Below, one piece after another: positions 23,284 through 23,305 of a DNA stretch of 23,305 nucleotides. Where the stretch lies: the NCBI GenBank assembly GCA_012513395.1, contig JAAZCH010000387.1:1-23305 (forward strand), in the 5' to 3' direction. The translations under genes were made by a program, and so were the position numbers. Position 1 is the first letter of the stretch; every line of letters starts with the position of its first letter. The notes under the pieces are model-generated. The model did not search any database. It saw only the letters and a program-made list of their open reading frames with translations, and was not told the origin of the DNA. Source of the DNA: Tissierellia bacterium. Lineage in GTDB: Bacteria > Bacillota_A > Clostridia > Tissierellales > Peptoniphilaceae.

Positions 23284-23305
23284 AAAAAAAATATGGTGCC
23301 ACCAG

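Noticed and set aside
1..23305. CRISPR arrays, insertion sequences, prophage borders or rRNA genes.
   Set aside because: No regularly spaced direct repeats, transposase or integrase coding sequence, attachment-like duplications or rRNA sequence were seen on either strand.

Overview
The window looks like an AT-rich chromosome segment of a low-GC Gram-positive anaerobe. The gene families and the order dut/ftsK/rimO/pgsA/cinA/recA/rny point to Bacillota, probably a Clostridia or Tissierellia type lineage. That placement is an inference from gene content and codon bias; there is no rRNA here to confirm it.

Layout, left to right. (1) 1-2497: the 3' part of a GntR/YtrA-like regulator, an ABC ATPase and two paralogous ABC-2 type permease subunits, closed by a rho-independent terminator. 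(2) 2597-12808: one compact set of ten plus-strand genes, overlapping or at most about 10 nt apart: dut, a DNA translocase (ftsK/spoIIIE), rimO, pgsA, cinA, recA, an SbcD-like phosphoesterase and a Rad50/SbcC-like ATPase split into three genes. (3) 13034-14621: rny (RNase Y) with its own promoter candidate, an unusual start region and a strong terminator. (4) 14756-15943: an M20 amidohydrolase, facing the next minus-strand gene across a perfect bidirectional terminator. (5) 15988-21540: a zinc locus. A Fur-family regulator (probably Zur) is divergently transcribed from znuA-znuC-znuB, with a perfect 11-1-11 inverted repeat over the predicted znuA start site. Abutting the regulator is an 858-residue zinc-ribbon/acidic-linker/membrane protein of unknown function. 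(6) 21539-22408: a secreted YpuA-like DUF1002 protein on the minus strand. (7) 22527-23283: a TPP riboswitch with a terminator, controlling a ThiW-like transporter subunit. The last 13 nt may be the 3' end of a minus-strand tRNA.

How the parts work together. The large operon joins nucleotide hygiene (dut), chromosome segregation (ftsK), ribosome modification (rimO), phospholipid synthesis (pgsA), pyridine nucleotide salvage (cinA) and recombination (recA). It ends in a candidate DNA-end-processing Mre11/Rad50-like complex. The zinc locus would sense zinc through the Fur-family repressor and import it through ZnuABC. The thiamine element would switch on thiazole uptake when thiamine pyrophosphate is low.

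The two most unusual items are the three-gene Rad50, whose first part stops just after its zinc hook and whose returning coil is much shorter than the outgoing one, and the zinc-ribbon membrane protein next to zur, whose acidic linker carries six degenerate copies of a short hydrophobic motif.
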